A DNA stretch of 64,000 nt from a methane-oxidizing endosymbiont of Gigantopelta aegis. GTDB taxonomy: Bacteria > Pseudomonadota > Gammaproteobacteria > Methylococcales > Methylomonadaceae. The position numbers were made by a program, and so were the translations under genes. The stretch spans positions 1,485,693-1,549,692 of the forward strand of contig NZ_JAEHGD010000001.1 of NCBI RefSeq assembly GCF_016097405.1. The letters run 5' to 3'. Under the pieces are notes generated by a model, which was not told the DNA's origin, did not search any database, and saw nothing but the letters and a program-made list of their open reading frames with translations. This document shows, piece after piece, positions 8,468 to 17,230 of the stretch (position 1 is its first letter; each line of letters starts with the position of its first letter).

Positions 8468-10290
8468 TGCAGAAACAACCCGAGTTTTCAGCCGAGGTCA
8501 TCGCCATTCAGGATGATATTGTTTCCATTCGCATGCTGGATGCTGAGCACGCAGCCTTGATGAAAAACGAAGTGGTTTATATTTTGCCGAAGCGTAAACA
8601 AGAGGTCGATTATCAACCGTACCTGAAAGCGGAAGTGCTCCGAATCAAAGCGGATACTGCAGATGTCCAGGTCTATGAATCAACAACCGGTGTGGGTGTC
8701 GGTGACCCGGTTGTGCAAAGTCATGAAATGCTGTCGGTTGAACTCGGGCCAGGGTTGTTGGGACAAGTCTATGATGGCTTACAGAATCCTCTGGATGTCA
8801 TCGCCAACCAATATGGTTATTTTTTGCCTAAAGGTGTTGATATACCCGCCTTGGATCGAAACAAAAAATGGGCATTTACCCCTTGTGTTCGCAGTAACGC
8901 ACAGCTACAGGCCGGTAGTGTCATAGGTTCTGTGGTGGAAAATCGCTTTAATCATAAAATAATGCTGCCGTTTGATTTGCGTGGTGACGTGGAACTATGC
9001 TGGATTCAGGAAGGTAATGTCACGATTGATGAAGCCGTTGCGCAAATTAAGCACGCTAACGGTGAGTTGCAAAATATCACACTGAAGCAAGATTGGCCGG
9101 TCAGAATCCCATTGCCACAGTATTTGCTGAAACACAACTTGGCTAGAAGATGCTATCCACAGCAGCCTTTAATGACGCAATTGCGTATCATCGATACCTT
9201 TTTTCCGATTGCGCGGGGTGGTACGGGTTGTATTCCGGGCCCTTTTGGCGCCGGCAAAACCATTTTACAGAATTTGCTGGCTAAAAATTCCGATGTTGAT
9301 GTCGTGATCGTGGTGGCCTGTGGTGAAAGAGCCGGTGAAGTGGTGGAAACCATCAATACTTTTCCGCAGCTTAGCGATCCGAAATCATCGGGGTCGTTGA
9401 TGGAACGTACCATCATTATCTGTAACACATCATCGATGCCGGTTGCGGCGCGTGAAGCGTCAATATACACCGGCATAACATTGGGAGAATATTACCGGCA
9501 AATGGGGCTGAATGTTTTATTGATTGCCGACTCGACTTCGCGTTGGGCGCAAGCGATGCGGGAAACCTCCGGGCGGTTGGAGGAAATTCCTGGCGAGGAG
9601 GCTTTTCCGGCTTATCTGGACTCGGCCATAAAAACAGTTTATGAGCGGGCCGGTGTCATAGAAACATCACCGGAAAACAGTGGCTCATTAACGATGATCG
9701 GTACGGTTTCACCGGCCGGCGGCAATTTTGAAGAGCCTGTGACTCAGGCTACCTTGAATACAGTAAAAACATTTTTAGGATTGAGTGCGGATCGTGCTTA
9801 CAAACATTTTTATCCCGCTGTCGACCCGCTCATTTCATGGTCGCGTTATCTTGAGCAGTTGCATGACTGGTATGCACAAAACCTGCAGCCGGAATGGACT
9901 GAAATGGTGCAACGCGTTATACAATTATTGAAACAGGGTGATGCGGTGTTGCAAATGATTCAGGTTGCCGGCGAGGAAGGCATTACCTTGGATGATTTTG
10001 TGGTTTACCTTAAAGCGCAGTTTGTCGATACCGTTTATTTGCAACAGGATGCGTTTGACGCTGTCGATGTGGCCGCACCGCTTGCTCGCCAACATGAAAA
10101 TTTTGCCCTGCTGACAAAAATAGTGGAACATGATTACGTATTCAGTGACAGAGAGCAGGCCCGGCATTTTTTTACACAATTAAGCCATTTATTTAAAAAT
10201 TTGAATTATGCGCCTTTTAAATCACAGGAATATCAGAAATTGATCGATGAAATCATCCAATTGACCCATTTGACGTATGAAAAAAACTAA
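8467..10290 (+). CDS. atpA: V/A-type ATP synthase catalytic subunit A
   Basis: Catalytic subunit, 607 residues. Walker A GPFGAGKT is at 258-265. Further hallmarks are CGERAGEVVE, LLIADSTSRWAQAMRE and LEEIPGEEAFPAYL, all typical of the A subunit. The extra domain between the N-terminal barrel and the nucleotide fold, about 110-200, is present. It starts one base inside the DUF2764 gene and its 3' end overlaps dnaQ by 14 bp. It lies last in the operon, which is unusual because A normally precedes B. Confidence 0.95.
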   Translation: MQKQPEFSAEVIAIQDDIVSIRMLDAEHAALMKNEVVYILPKRKQEVDYQPYLKAEVLRIKADTADVQVYESTTGVGVGDPVVQSHEMLSVELGPGLLGQVYDGLQNPLDVIANQYGYFLPKGVDIPALDRNKKWAFTPCVRSNAQLQAGSVIGSVVENRFNHKIMLPFDLRGDVELCWIQEGNVTIDEAVAQIKHANGELQNITLKQDWPVRIPLPQYLLKHNLARRCYPQQPLMTQLRIIDTFFPIARGGTGCIPGPFGAGKTILQNLLAKNSDVDVVIVVACGERAGEVVETINTFPQLSDPKSSGSLMERTIIICNTSSMPVAAREASIYTGITLGEYYRQMGLNVLLIADSTSRWAQAMRETSGRLEEIPGEEAFPAYLDSAIKTVYERAGVIETSPENSGSLTMIGTVSPAGGNFEEPVTQATLNTVKTFLGLSADRAYKHFYPAVDPLISWSRYLEQLHDWYAQNLQPEWTEMVQRVIQLLKQGDAVLQMIQVAGEEGITLDDFVVYLKAQFVDTVYLQQDAFDAVDVAAPLARQHENFALLTKIVEHDYVFSDREQARHFFTQLSHLFKNLNYAPFKSQEYQKLIDEIIQLTHLTYEKN

Positions 10291-10987
10291 TCGACAGATT
10301 GTATTAGATACCGAAACCACAGGCTTAAACCCGAAAGAAGGACACCGTATTATTGAAATCGGCTGTGTTGAACTGGTCAACCGCAGGCTTACCCAAAATC
10401 ATTTTCATGTTTATATCAATCCAGAACGTGAAATTGATCAGGAAGCCATCGACGTTCATGGGATTACGAACGATTTTTTGCGGGAAAAACCTAAATTTGC
10501 CGAAATTACAGATGATTTTTTCAATTTTGTCGCTGGTGCCGAGCTGGTTATTCACAATGCGCCATTCGATGTCGGTTTTTTAAATCATGAATTATCTTTG
10601 ATCAAAGATGAACAACGTCGGATTGAAACGCAGTGTACGGTGTTCGATACCCTGGTTTATGCTCGCAAAAAACATCCGGGTGCGCGTAATACGCTAGATG
10701 CTTTATGTAAACGCTATGGTATTGACAATAGCCACCGTGAACTGCATGGAGCCTTGTTAGACGCCGAGATTCTGGCCGATGTCTATCTGTTAATGACAGG
10801 AGGCCAAGCCTCGTTACTGGAAGAAGATAATCTGTCGGATGCGATGCATGTTGAAGAAATTATCCGTTTACCGGCAGGACGCAAACCTCTGAAAGTGATT
10901 CAATGCAATGCGGCTGAGCGTGACAGCCATCTCAATTATTTAGAAGGCTTGAGTAATGTCGGCGGCGCTAAAATATGTTGGGAATAA
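10277..10987 (+). CDS. dnaQ: DNA polymerase III epsilon subunit (proofreading exonuclease)
   Basis: 3'-5' proofreading exonuclease of the replicative polymerase, 236 residues. Motif Exo I is DTETTG (Asp11, Glu13), Exo II is HNAPFDVGFL, and Exo III is HRELHGALLDAEILADVYL, so it is a DEDDh exonuclease. The C-terminal tail after about residue 185 is the polymerase-contacting region. The start lies 14 bp inside V-ATPase subunit A; the ATG is followed immediately by the conserved RQIVLDTET segment, so a later start is not possible. Confidence 0.95.
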   Translation: MKKTNRQIVLDTETTGLNPKEGHRIIEIGCVELVNRRLTQNHFHVYINPEREIDQEAIDVHGITNDFLREKPKFAEITDDFFNFVAGAELVIHNAPFDVGFLNHELSLIKDEQRRIETQCTVFDTLVYARKKHPGARNTLDALCKRYGIDNSHRELHGALLDAEILADVYLLMTGGQASLLEEDNLSDAMHVEEIIRLPAGRKPLKVIQCNAAERDSHLNYLEGLSNVGGAKICWE

Positions 10988-11004
10988 TGGCTGGCAGGCG
11001 AACT

Positions 11005-12471
11005 ATGGATAATACGAAACCACAGAATTTGTATTCTGTAGAACAAACCCGTCAACTCGACCGGTTGGCCATTCATCAATTTGGCATTGCCGGTATTGAA
11101 TTGATGCGGCGCGCAGGTTCTGCGTGTTTTGAAATTTTGCAGCGACAGTGGTCATCTCCTCGTCATATGACGGTGTTTTGTGGGGCTGGAAATAATGCCG
11201 GTGATGGTTATGTGATTGCCCGCCTGGCTTTGGCAAAAGCCTGGACGGTTACGGTCTACAGCCTGATTGATCCAAGTTCGCTTAAGCAGGATGCAAAAAC
11301 GGCATTTGAAGACTATGTTGCCGCAGGGGGGGCTGTGCTTCAATTTCACCCGGATATTGAATTGACAGATACACTTGTCGTCGATGCTTTGTTGGGTACA
11401 GGGCTAGCCAGAACAGTGACGGGAGATTTTAAAACAGCTATCGACATGATCAATGCGGCGCAATGTCCGGTGGTGGCGGTGGATATTCCTTCAGGCGTGC
11501 AGGGTGATACCGGCTGCGTCATGGGCTGTGCCGTTAAAGCCGATGTGACCGTGACTTTTATTGCATTGAAGGTTGGCTTGTTTACGGCGGATGCAGCCGA
11601 TTATTGTGGGCGCATACACTATGCCTCGCTCAATATCCCACAAGCGGTGTTTGACGATATGGAGCCATTCGCTCGCTTGATTGCGCCTCCCGCCTTGGCT
11701 TCAAGGTCGCGAGCTAGTCATAAAGGCCAGCATGGCCATGTGTTGCTCATCGGGGGCGATTGTGGCTATATGGGGGCGATTCGATTGGCGGCGGAAGCGG
11801 CGTTACGCGCTGGCGCTGGGCTGGTTTCGGTTGCAACCCGCGCCGATCACAGCCATTTGATCAATTCCGGGCGTTTCGAAATCATGAGTCATGCCGTTGA
11901 GCAGGCGGAAGATTTAACGCCCTTATTGGAAAAGGCGACTGTCATTGTTATCGGGCCGGGGCTGGGTTTGAGTGATTGGGCAAAAAGCCTATGGCAAAAG
12001 GCGTTGTTATCAGGGCGGCCAATGGTTGTTGATGCCGATGCATTGAACCTCTTAAGCCAAAATCCACATAAGAATAGCAATTGGGTACTGACGCCGCATC
12101 CTGGAGAAGCGGCACGATTATTGGCAACGGATACGAATACGATTCAACAAAACCGGTTCGAGGCTGTATCAAGGCTGTTTCAGCGTTATGCGGGTGTTTG
12201 CGTGTTAAAAGGCGCAGGGAGTTTGATTGCCAGCGAACACGGGTTAGCGGTTAATTCTACCGGTAATCCGGGGATGGCCAGTGGCGGCATGGGCGATGTT
12301 TTGGCCGGAATAATCGGTGCGTTGTTAGGGCAAGGGTTGAGCTTGGTCGAGGCCACCGAAACCGCCGTTTACACGCATGGTTTAGCGGCCGACCGGGCGG
12401 TGCAGGCGGGCGGCGAACGGGGGTTGTTGGCAGGTGATTTATTACCGTATATCAGGATGTTACTGAATTGA
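11005..12471 (+). CDS. nnrDE: Bifunctional NAD(P)H-hydrate epimerase and ADP-dependent dehydratase
   Basis: Repairs damaged NADHX and NADPHX. The N-terminal YjeF_N epimerase domain (about 10-220) has GAGNNAGDGYVIARLA. The C-terminal ribokinase-like dehydratase (about 235-485) has PHPGEAARLL and the glycine-rich SGGMGDVLAGIIGALLGQG. I chose ATG 11005, which has GGCAGG ahead of it; an ATG at 10987 overlapping the dnaQ stop and one at 10975 are also in frame. The stop overlaps the tsaE start. The order with tsaE and amiB matches E. coli yjeF-yjeE-amiB. Confidence 0.93.
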   Translation: MDNTKPQNLYSVEQTRQLDRLAIHQFGIAGIELMRRAGSACFEILQRQWSSPRHMTVFCGAGNNAGDGYVIARLALAKAWTVTVYSLIDPSSLKQDAKTAFEDYVAAGGAVLQFHPDIELTDTLVVDALLGTGLARTVTGDFKTAIDMINAAQCPVVAVDIPSGVQGDTGCVMGCAVKADVTVTFIALKVGLFTADAADYCGRIHYASLNIPQAVFDDMEPFARLIAPPALASRSRASHKGQHGHVLLIGGDCGYMGAIRLAAEAALRAGAGLVSVATRADHSHLINSGRFEIMSHAVEQAEDLTPLLEKATVIVIGPGLGLSDWAKSLWQKALLSGRPMVVDADALNLLSQNPHKNSNWVLTPHPGEAARLLATDTNTIQQNRFEAVSRLFQRYAGVCVLKGAGSLIASEHGLAVNSTGNPGMASGGMGDVLAGIIGALLGQGLSLVEATETAVYTHGLAADRAVQAGGERGLLAGDLLPYIRMLLN

Positions 12472-12941
12472 CGCAAATTTCATTAGCAAACGCGAAAGCA
12501 ACGGAGCGGCTGGGCGCAATTTTATGGCAAGTGCTACCCCCTTCATGTCTGGTGTTTTTGTACGGCGATCTGGGCGCAGGCAAAACGACGCTGGTTCGTG
12601 GGCTGTTACGGGCGGCAGGCTATCATGGGACAGTCAAGAGTCCGACCTATACTCTGGTCGAAGAATACCGGTTGGCACAACGAACGGTGTATCATTTTGA
12701 TTTGTATCGTTTGACCGATCCGGAAGAGCTGGAATGGATTGGCATGGATGATTATTTACGCGATAACAGCTTGTGTCTGATTGAATGGCCACAAATGGGG
12801 CAAGGTTTTTTGCCGGCTGCCGATGTGATTATTCGGCTTGAGATTGACAAGCAGCAGCGCCAGGCTGTGCTGGAATCGGGGTCGGAGGATTTTGAAAATA
12901 GATTTTTATTGAACTGGAAAAACAAAGACATACTGCTATAA
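12468..12941 (+). CDS. tsaE: tRNA threonylcarbamoyladenosine biosynthesis ATPase TsaE
   Basis: P-loop ATPase required with TsaB, TsaC and TsaD for the t6A modification of ANN-decoding tRNAs; 157 residues, normal size. Walker A is GDLGAGKTT near residue 34. The conserved SPTYTLVEEY and YHFDLYRL segments follow, and IEWPQMG is present. Translation starts at TTG 12468, overlapping the nnrDE stop by four bases. A promoter-like sequence for amiB lies at its 3' end. Confidence 0.93.
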   Translation: MTQISLANAKATERLGAILWQVLPPSCLVFLYGDLGAGKTTLVRGLLRAAGYHGTVKSPTYTLVEEYRLAQRTVYHFDLYRLTDPEELEWIGMDDYLRDNSLCLIEWPQMGQGFLPAADVIIRLEIDKQQRQAVLESGSEDFENRFLLNWKNKDILL

Positions 12942-12942
12942 T
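12915..12942 (+). promoter_or_regulatory. Candidate sigma70 promoter for amiB
   Basis: A perfect TATAAT lies at 12937-12942, with TGGAAA at 12915-12920 as a weak -35 and a 16-bp spacer. It lies 54 bp upstream of the amiB ATG at 12997. The -10 is strong but the -35 is only four of six, so this is a suggestion. Confidence 0.4.
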
Positions 12943-12996
12943 CTAATCAAGAGTATAAGATAAAGGTTTGGCATGATTGGTTTTCAAGGGGGGCGT

Positions 12997-14325
12997 ATGT
13001 CTAAAATATGGAAAGTCGTGGCATTTTCTGTGTTGTTAGGGCTGGCGCAAACGGCGAGCGCAGCCCCGGTCACCGTTGATGCGCTACGGCTATGGAGCGC
13101 GCCGGATCATTCGCGCATGGTATTTGATGTTTCAGCAACGCCATCTCATCAGGTTTTTTTGCTGGATAATCCACCGCGACTGGTGATCGATATTCATAAT
13201 GCGAAATTGCGGAAGAAGCTTAAGCAACCGTCTGCCAAAAATCCGTTTTTTTCACGTGTTCGCAGTGCCCAACGCCATAAAAAAGATTTACGCATCGTCG
13301 TCGATCTGAAACAGCCTGTTAATCCCAAAAGTTTTGTTCTGAAGCCCCGTAAACATTATGGTCACCGACTGGTTGTTGATCTTTATCAGAAGTCACTAAA
13401 AGGATCTGGGCAGGTCAAACAGGCTAAAAAGACAGTCACCAAAACGGTTAAAAACAAAGCACGCGATATTATTGTCGCCATTGATGCCGGTCACGGTGGC
13501 GAAGACCCAGGCGCACATGGTCCACATGGCACCCAGGAAAAAAAGGTGGTGCTGGCGATTGCTAAAAAGTTAGCCAAGATGATCGATCGGCAGCCGGGTA
13601 TGAAAGCCGTTTTGGTGCGTAAAGGGGATTACTTTATCAATTTAAGAAAACGGATGGCGATTGCGCGTAAAGAAAAGGCTGATTTATTTGTTTCCATTCA
13701 TGCCGATGCCTTTAAAAACCGTAACGTAAAAGGTGCATCGGTGTTTACATTATCTCGTCGGGGTGCATCGAGCGAGGCGGCACGCTGGTTAGCTAAACAT
13801 GAAAATGATTCCGACCTGGTTGGTGGTGTCAGTTTGGATGAAATGGATTCAACGCTGGCCTCGGTGTTGCTGGATTTATCACAAACGGCGACCAAAGATG
13901 CCAGTCGGAAAGTGGCCGCGAATGTGCTGAAACAACTTCGCCCTATTGGGCATTTACATAAAAATTCAGTTCAGAAGGCGGGTTTTGTGGTGTTGAAGTC
14001 ACCCGATATTCCATCTATTTTGGTTGAAACAGCGTTTATTTCCAATCCAACTGAAGAGCAGAAACTTAAAAACCATCGCCATCAACAAAAAATTGCTCGG
14101 GCTATTTTCAAAGGTATCCATGCGTATTTTAAACAATATGCACCGGCAGATACCTTGATGGCCGCTTTGTATAGCGAGCATCCAAAACATGTGATTTCAC
14201 GCGGCGAAACCTTATCCGGTATTGCCCAGCAATATGGCGTCAGCATGAGCGCCATTAAATCCGCAAATTCTCTGAATAACGATGTCATTCGGGTGGGACA
14301 AGTTTTAAAAATCCCAACATCTTGA
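12997..14325 (+). CDS. amiB: N-acetylmuramoyl-L-alanine amidase (AmiB/AmiC type, AMIN and LysM domains)
   Basis: Periplasmic zinc amidase that splits septal peptidoglycan during cell separation; 442 residues from ATG 12997. That start is preceded by AAGGGGGGCGT and begins a clean signal peptide ending TASAA (about 1-23). An upstream ATG at 12973 would add eight residues before it. Domain order: AMIN (about 25-130), a Lys-rich linker (135-155), Amidase_3 (about 158-385) with DAGHGGEDPGA at 163-173 and Glu181, then one LysM repeat near the C-terminus. The IS copy at 14384 lies downstream and does not cut the gene. Confidence 0.93.
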   Translation: MSKIWKVVAFSVLLGLAQTASAAPVTVDALRLWSAPDHSRMVFDVSATPSHQVFLLDNPPRLVIDIHNAKLRKKLKQPSAKNPFFSRVRSAQRHKKDLRIVVDLKQPVNPKSFVLKPRKHYGHRLVVDLYQKSLKGSGQVKQAKKTVTKTVKNKARDIIVAIDAGHGGEDPGAHGPHGTQEKKVVLAIAKKLAKMIDRQPGMKAVLVRKGDYFINLRKRMAIARKEKADLFVSIHADAFKNRNVKGASVFTLSRRGASSEAARWLAKHENDSDLVGGVSLDEMDSTLASVLLDLSQTATKDASRKVAANVLKQLRPIGHLHKNSVQKAGFVVLKSPDIPSILVETAFISNPTEEQKLKNHRHQQKIARAIFKGIHAYFKQYAPADTLMAALYSEHPKHVISRGETLSGIAQQYGVSMSAIKSANSLNNDVIRVGQVLKIPTS

Positions 14326-14383
14326 TTATCACGCATGTTAGTCGGGAAATTTTCTGAGTATTTCAGTAGAATAATCGTAACTA

Positions 14384-15236
14384 GGGGCTGTTGCCGTTTT
14401 GAAAATCCCCCTTGAAATTCAATAACTCCGCCACATAGATTGTTTATTTTGACTCAAAAACAAGCAAACTATGCCGCGACAACTGCTTACGGATGAACTT
14501 TGGGAGAAACTGAAGATAATTATGTTGAAAATGGGAATTTATGACAAACCTTGTCTTCGAAAAACAGTCGAAGGTATTTTTTATCGCTTGCGAGTAGGTT
14601 GTCCCTGGAGAGATTTACCCACGGCTTTTGGTAATTGGAATGCGGTATATAAACGATTCAATGACTGGTCTCGTAAAGAAAAAACTGATGGGTATTTTTA
14701 ACGCCTTGGTTGTTGATCCAGACCTGGAATGGGAATTTATTGATGGGAGTATTGTGAAAGCACATCAGCATAGTAGTGGTGCGGCCTGTGAACAAGAAAC
14801 AGCGATAGGGAAATCTGTCGCCGGGAACACCAGTAAAATTCATATGGCCGTTGATGCCTGTGGTCTTCCTATTCATTTCTCAGTGACAGGCGGCGAAGTT
14901 CATGACTGTAAAGAAGCACCGAAATTAGTTGCAGAGCTCCCAAAAGGTGACTATATAGTTGCTGACAGAGGCTATGACAGTGAAGCATTACGTCTTCAAA
15001 TTAAAGACAAAGGGGCTGTTCCTGTTATCCCAAGAAAAAAGAATTCAACTCGGGGAAATGATGAAATGGATTGGTGTCTCTACAAATATCGCCATCTCGT
15101 TGAAAATGTGTTTGCAAGACTTAAGCATTTCAGAGCGATCGCCACGCGATATGACAAACTCAAACGAAATTTTGAAGGCTCTATCGCTCTGGCTTGCGCC
15201 TTTTTATGGTTACCTATGTGAAATGGCAACAGCCCC
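14384..15236 (+). mobile_element. IS5-family (IS427-like) insertion sequence, copy with frameshifted transposase
   Basis: An 853-bp element bounded by perfect 12-bp terminal repeats GGGGCTGTTGCC, with TA duplicated on each side (14382-14383, 15237-15238). It is nearly identical to the 852-bp copies at 40180 and 43538. One extra A in an A-run at about 14682-14687 accounts for the length difference. It has inserted into the outer arm of a palindromic repeat whose core is at 15259-15360. It shares two variants (a His-Ser codon change and C to T in the following Ala codon) with the zapE remnant. Confidence 0.93.
14471..15221 (+). pseudogene. IS5-family transposase, frameshifted by one base
   Basis: The same transposase as at 43625-44374, but an A-run of six instead of five shifts the frame after residue 73. 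The reading stops at 14701; the rest continues in another frame to 15221. The DDE residues are all encoded in the second part. Homopolymer slippage, programmed shifting or a sequencing error could each explain this. Restoring the frame needs a +1 shift, and I see no convincing slippery heptamer in the correct frame. Confidence 0.85.
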
Positions 15237-15412
15237 TACTCGCACGATAATCATTTAGTGGGCGTAGGGTATTGATTTTTCAGGACGCGTAGATACATCC
15301 ATGTAGCTCTGTGCAACATCCATGTTGCACAAGCCTGAAAAACTCAATACCCTACGCCCAGTGTTTCTAAAAGCGTGAGTAGTTACAAATAATCAATTTT
15401 CTGGAACTTTGC

Positions 15413-17230
15413 ATGCGTATTCATCGGTTACCGACTCAACTTGTTAATCAGATTGCGGCAGGTGAGGTCGTTGAGCGGCCGGCTTCGGTGGTCAAAGAGT
15501 TAGTGGAAAACTGCTTTGATGCCGGCGCGACACAAATAGATATTGAGATTGAACAAGGTGGTGTCAGATTGATGCGCATTCGCGATAATGGCTGCGGCAT
15601 CGACAAGGACGATTTGCCATTAGCTTTATCCCGTCATGCAACCAGCAAAATTTCTTCACTGCAGGATTTAGAAAAAATCAATAGCATGGGCTTTCGGGGC
15701 GAAGCATTGCCTAGCATTAGTTCTGTTTCTCGTCTGGTTTTGATTTCTCGAACGGCTAATGCTGAATGTGCCTGGAAAGTCAGCGCTGATGGCACAGAAA
15801 CCGATTTTGACCCACAGCCTGACCCACATCCGCTCGGAACGACGGTTGAAGTCAGGGATTTGTTTTATAACACACCGGCTAGACGAAAATTTCTGAAAAC
15901 CGAAAAGACTGAATTTTCGCATATCGAAAATTTGATCAAAAAAATGGCCTTGAGCCATTTCGATGTTGGCTTCAGACTGTTGCACAATCAGCGAGAAGTC
16001 TTGAACTTTAAACCCGCTAAGTCAGAAGCTATGCAGGCGCAACGAATTGCGGCCGTGTATGGATCAGCCTTTATTGAAAATGCCGTATCAATCGATGTTT
16101 CAGCCTCCGGCTTGCTGTTACAGGGCTGGGTTGGGAGGCCAACATTTTCGCGTAGTCAAGCGGATATGCAGTATTTTTATGTCAATGGACGTTTAGTTCG
16201 AGATAAGCTGATCAGCCATGCCGTTCGACAAGCTTATCAAGACGTTTTATATCATGGTCGGCATCCGGTTTTTGTATTGTATTTGACTTTGGATCCTCAG
16301 CTGGTCGATGTGAACGCGCATCCGGCTAAGTTGGAAGTTCGTTTCAGAGAGGGGCGATTGGTGCATGATTTTTTGTTCAGCGCATTGCATAGGTCACTGG
16401 CTGAACAACGCCCCGGGCAGGTGGCAGATAGCCCCATAATACATGAAACGACGGTTGAGTCGGCATCACTCAAGCGCGATGATGGGGGGGTGAAATCATC
16501 AAAGGCATATCAGTCATTTTCCGAGGTCCCTCAGCAATCGGCTTTGCCTTTGACCGTCGCCGAGGAAATTCAGGCTTATGCCAAATTGTACCCGCAAGAA
16601 ACCAATACGGTGGCTCTGCCAAGGGGGGGCGCGGATAATAAAACGATACCTCCCTTGGGATTTGCACTGGCGCATATTCATCAAATCTATATTTTGTCCG
16701 AAACCGAAAATGGCATTATTCTGGTTGATGCGCATGCCGCACATGAACGTATTTTGTATGAGAAGCTAAAACGACAGTATCACCAAGGCTCGGTGCCTAT
16801 GCAGCCTTTGTTGTTGCCCTTAAAGATTCAGGTTAGCCAGAGCGAGGCAGATTGGGTCGAACAGCAGCAGGATTTTTTTGCCAGTTTGGGTTTTAGTTTG
16901 ACGCGTTCCGGGCCGGAAGCGGTCGTGCTGCGTTCGGTACCGGCTTTGTTGGGAAAGGCGGATGTAGAATTATTGATTAAGGATTTATTGGCCGATTTAG
17001 CGGAGTTTGGCTTGAGTGAAAGGGTGTTGGAAAAAAGCAACGAAATTCTGGCGACGATGGCTTGTCATGGCGCCGTTCGTGCCCGTCGTAAATTAACCCT
17101 TGAGGAGATGAATGCATTGCTCAGAGAGATGGAAAAAACGGAAAGAATCGGGCAATGTAATCATGGTCGGCCGACCTGGGTTGAGTTGTCGCATAGTGAT
17201 TTGGACAAGTTTTTTATGCGGGGACAATGA
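15413..17230 (+). CDS. mutL: DNA mismatch repair protein MutL (endonuclease-type)
   Basis: Mismatch repair matchmaker, 605 residues. The N-terminal GHKL ATPase has Glu29 in VKELVENCFDAGA, DNGCGI (58-63), and GFRGEAL (93-99). A variable linker covers about 335-410. The C-terminal domain has DAHAAHERILYE at 439-450, which fits the metal-binding endonuclease motif DxHA(x)2E(x)4E, with ACHGAVRARRKL and GQCNHGRPT further on. So it is predicted to nick DNA itself, unlike E. coli MutL, which relies on MutH. It overlaps miaA by 4 bp; mutS is in this window at 55814. Confidence 0.96.
   Translation: MRIHRLPTQLVNQIAAGEVVERPASVVKELVENCFDAGATQIDIEIEQGGVRLMRIRDNGCGIDKDDLPLALSRHATSKISSLQDLEKINSMGFRGEALPSISSVSRLVLISRTANAECAWKVSADGTETDFDPQPDPHPLGTTVEVRDLFYNTPARRKFLKTEKTEFSHIENLIKKMALSHFDVGFRLLHNQREVLNFKPAKSEAMQAQRIAAVYGSAFIENAVSIDVSASGLLLQGWVGRPTFSRSQADMQYFYVNGRLVRDKLISHAVRQAYQDVLYHGRHPVFVLYLTLDPQLVDVNAHPAKLEVRFREGRLVHDFLFSALHRSLAEQRPGQVADSPIIHETTVESASLKRDDGGVKSSKAYQSFSEVPQQSALPLTVAEEIQAYAKLYPQETNTVALPRGGADNKTIPPLGFALAHIHQIYILSETENGIILVDAHAAHERILYEKLKRQYHQGSVPMQPLLLPLKIQVSQSEADWVEQQQDFFASLGFSLTRSGPEAVVLRSVPALLGKADVELLIKDLLADLAEFGLSERVLEKSNEILATMACHGAVRARRKLTLEEMNALLREMEKTERIGQCNHGRPTWVELSHSDLDKFFMRGQ

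Larger units (their letters stand above)
14377..15386. repeat. Nested palindromic repeat element, copy 1 (interrupted by the IS)
   Basis: Without the IS this is a 155-bp structured element. The outermost arms are GTAACTACTC (14377-14383 plus 15239-15241) and GAGTAGTTAC (15377-15386). Inner arms at 15259-15284 and 15334-15360 share GGGCGTAGGGTATTGA and TTTTTCAGG in inverted orientation. Between them, 49 bases hold two small hairpins: TACAT-CC-ATGTA (15294-15305) and GTGCAACAT-CC-ATGTTGCAC (15311-15330). The folded form would be a cross-like three-way structure. A second copy lies inverted at 45483-45635. No protein is encoded. Confidence 0.8.

Noticed and set aside
14680-14701. Possible programmed frameshift in the transposase at the A-run of six
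   Set aside because: A +1 shift would be needed and no in-frame slippery heptamer is present; the intact copy reads through as a single frame with five A, so a simple indel is more likely.
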